This document shows positions 63,801-64,000 of a stretch of 64,000 nucleotides of DNA, piece after piece. The notes below the pieces were generated by a model, which ran no database searches, was not told the DNA's origin, and saw only the letters and a list, made by a program, of their open reading frames with translations. Source of the stretch: Neobacillus sp. CF12. GTDB taxonomy: Bacteria > Bacillota > Bacilli > Bacillales > Cytobacillaceae. Within the stretch, counting starts at the first letter, position 1. Each line of letters starts with the position of its first letter. The stretch spans positions 310,001-374,000 of the forward strand of contig NZ_JAUCEU010000007.1 in NCBI RefSeq assembly GCF_030348765.1, written 5' to 3'. Made by a program: the position numbers and the translations under genes.

Positions 63801-64000
63801 ACATTTTTTATAGATTTTTTCTTTGCTCTCTTCATCAGGGCTTCTTACATCTGGTCTGTCTGGGGTTAGTTCTTCTGATGCTTCCGTTTTTATGGAAATA
63901 GATTATTTGCGTATTTTGATTAAAAATAAAGGACATTTAAAATATTTGTATAAGAGTATATAACATAATCCATTCATATTAATGAAGATATAAAAGAAAA

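Overview
The window reads as chromosome of a low-GC, endospore-forming Bacillaceae bacterium, probably Bacillus or Neobacillus-like. The evidence is AGGAGG-type ribosome sites, frequent TTG/GTG starts, an alpha/beta small acid-soluble spore protein with its germination-protease site, an MprF C-terminus, a YpuA homologue, and Des/DesR relatives. The placement is an inference. I saw no rRNA, tRNA, CRISPR array, transposase, integrase or phage block. The genome is compact, with a Rho-independent hairpin after most transcription units.

Layout. 0-8.5 kb: end of mprF, a small lipoprotein, an SLC13-type permease, a DinB-fold protein, a membrane protein coupled to an MltG-like fragment, a DUF4145-type protein, a MatE-like exporter and an S1C protease. 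8.6-10.2 kb: a MefA-like efflux pump behind an ErmD-type macrolide-arrest leader peptide and a transcription attenuator. 10.3-15.6 kb: an AGCS symporter, an FAD oxidoreductase, a fatty-acid desaturase and a DesR relative with a damaged DNA-binding domain and no DesK. 15.8-20.6 kb: a SET protein, an arginine-deiminase-like enzyme, a structured intergenic repeat, a spore protein, a CAP protein, a 5 x 20-bp repeat and an RNase J1 paralogue. 20.9-27.9 kb: a sulfate/sulfur block (Rrf2 regulator, DUF2292 protein, Sbp-CysT-CysW-CysA), a PatB-type C-S lyase, a second 20-bp repeat and a sirtuin. 28-38.3 kb: a two-subunit acyl-CoA dehydrogenase plus enoyl-CoA hydratase operon, then a glycolate/glyoxylate operon (GlcE-GlcF-GlcD-malate synthase G-IclR regulator). 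38.3-45.5 kb: a YhfP-type reductase, an MFS pump behind a second, different leader peptide with a hairpin that hides its ribosome site, YpuA, an ftsZ outside the dcw cluster, and proline dehydrogenase. 44.5-48.1 kb: a TAXI-TRAP transporter with its DUF1850 partner. 48.2-54.1 kb: a DHA2 exporter, then a chitobiose PTS operon (chbB-C-A-F-G) under a perfect cre site. 54.1-64 kb: CHRD protein, truncated acyltransferase, glycerate kinase, Tag glycosylase, VanW lipoprotein, tandem DUF1259 protein, two uncharacterised proteins and a 5'-nucleotidase lipoprotein.

How the genes fit together. The glycolate operon oxidises glycolate to glyoxylate and condenses it with acetyl-CoA to malate. The chb operon imports, deacetylates and cleaves chitobiose. 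The sulfate block supplies sulfur under a likely CymR-like regulator. The two pumps with leader peptides look like inducible responses to ribosome-targeting drugs, one by transcription attenuation and one by translation attenuation. The second of these, with an eight-codon leader ending Arg-Pro-Pro-Cys that I do not recognise, is the best candidate here for something undescribed.
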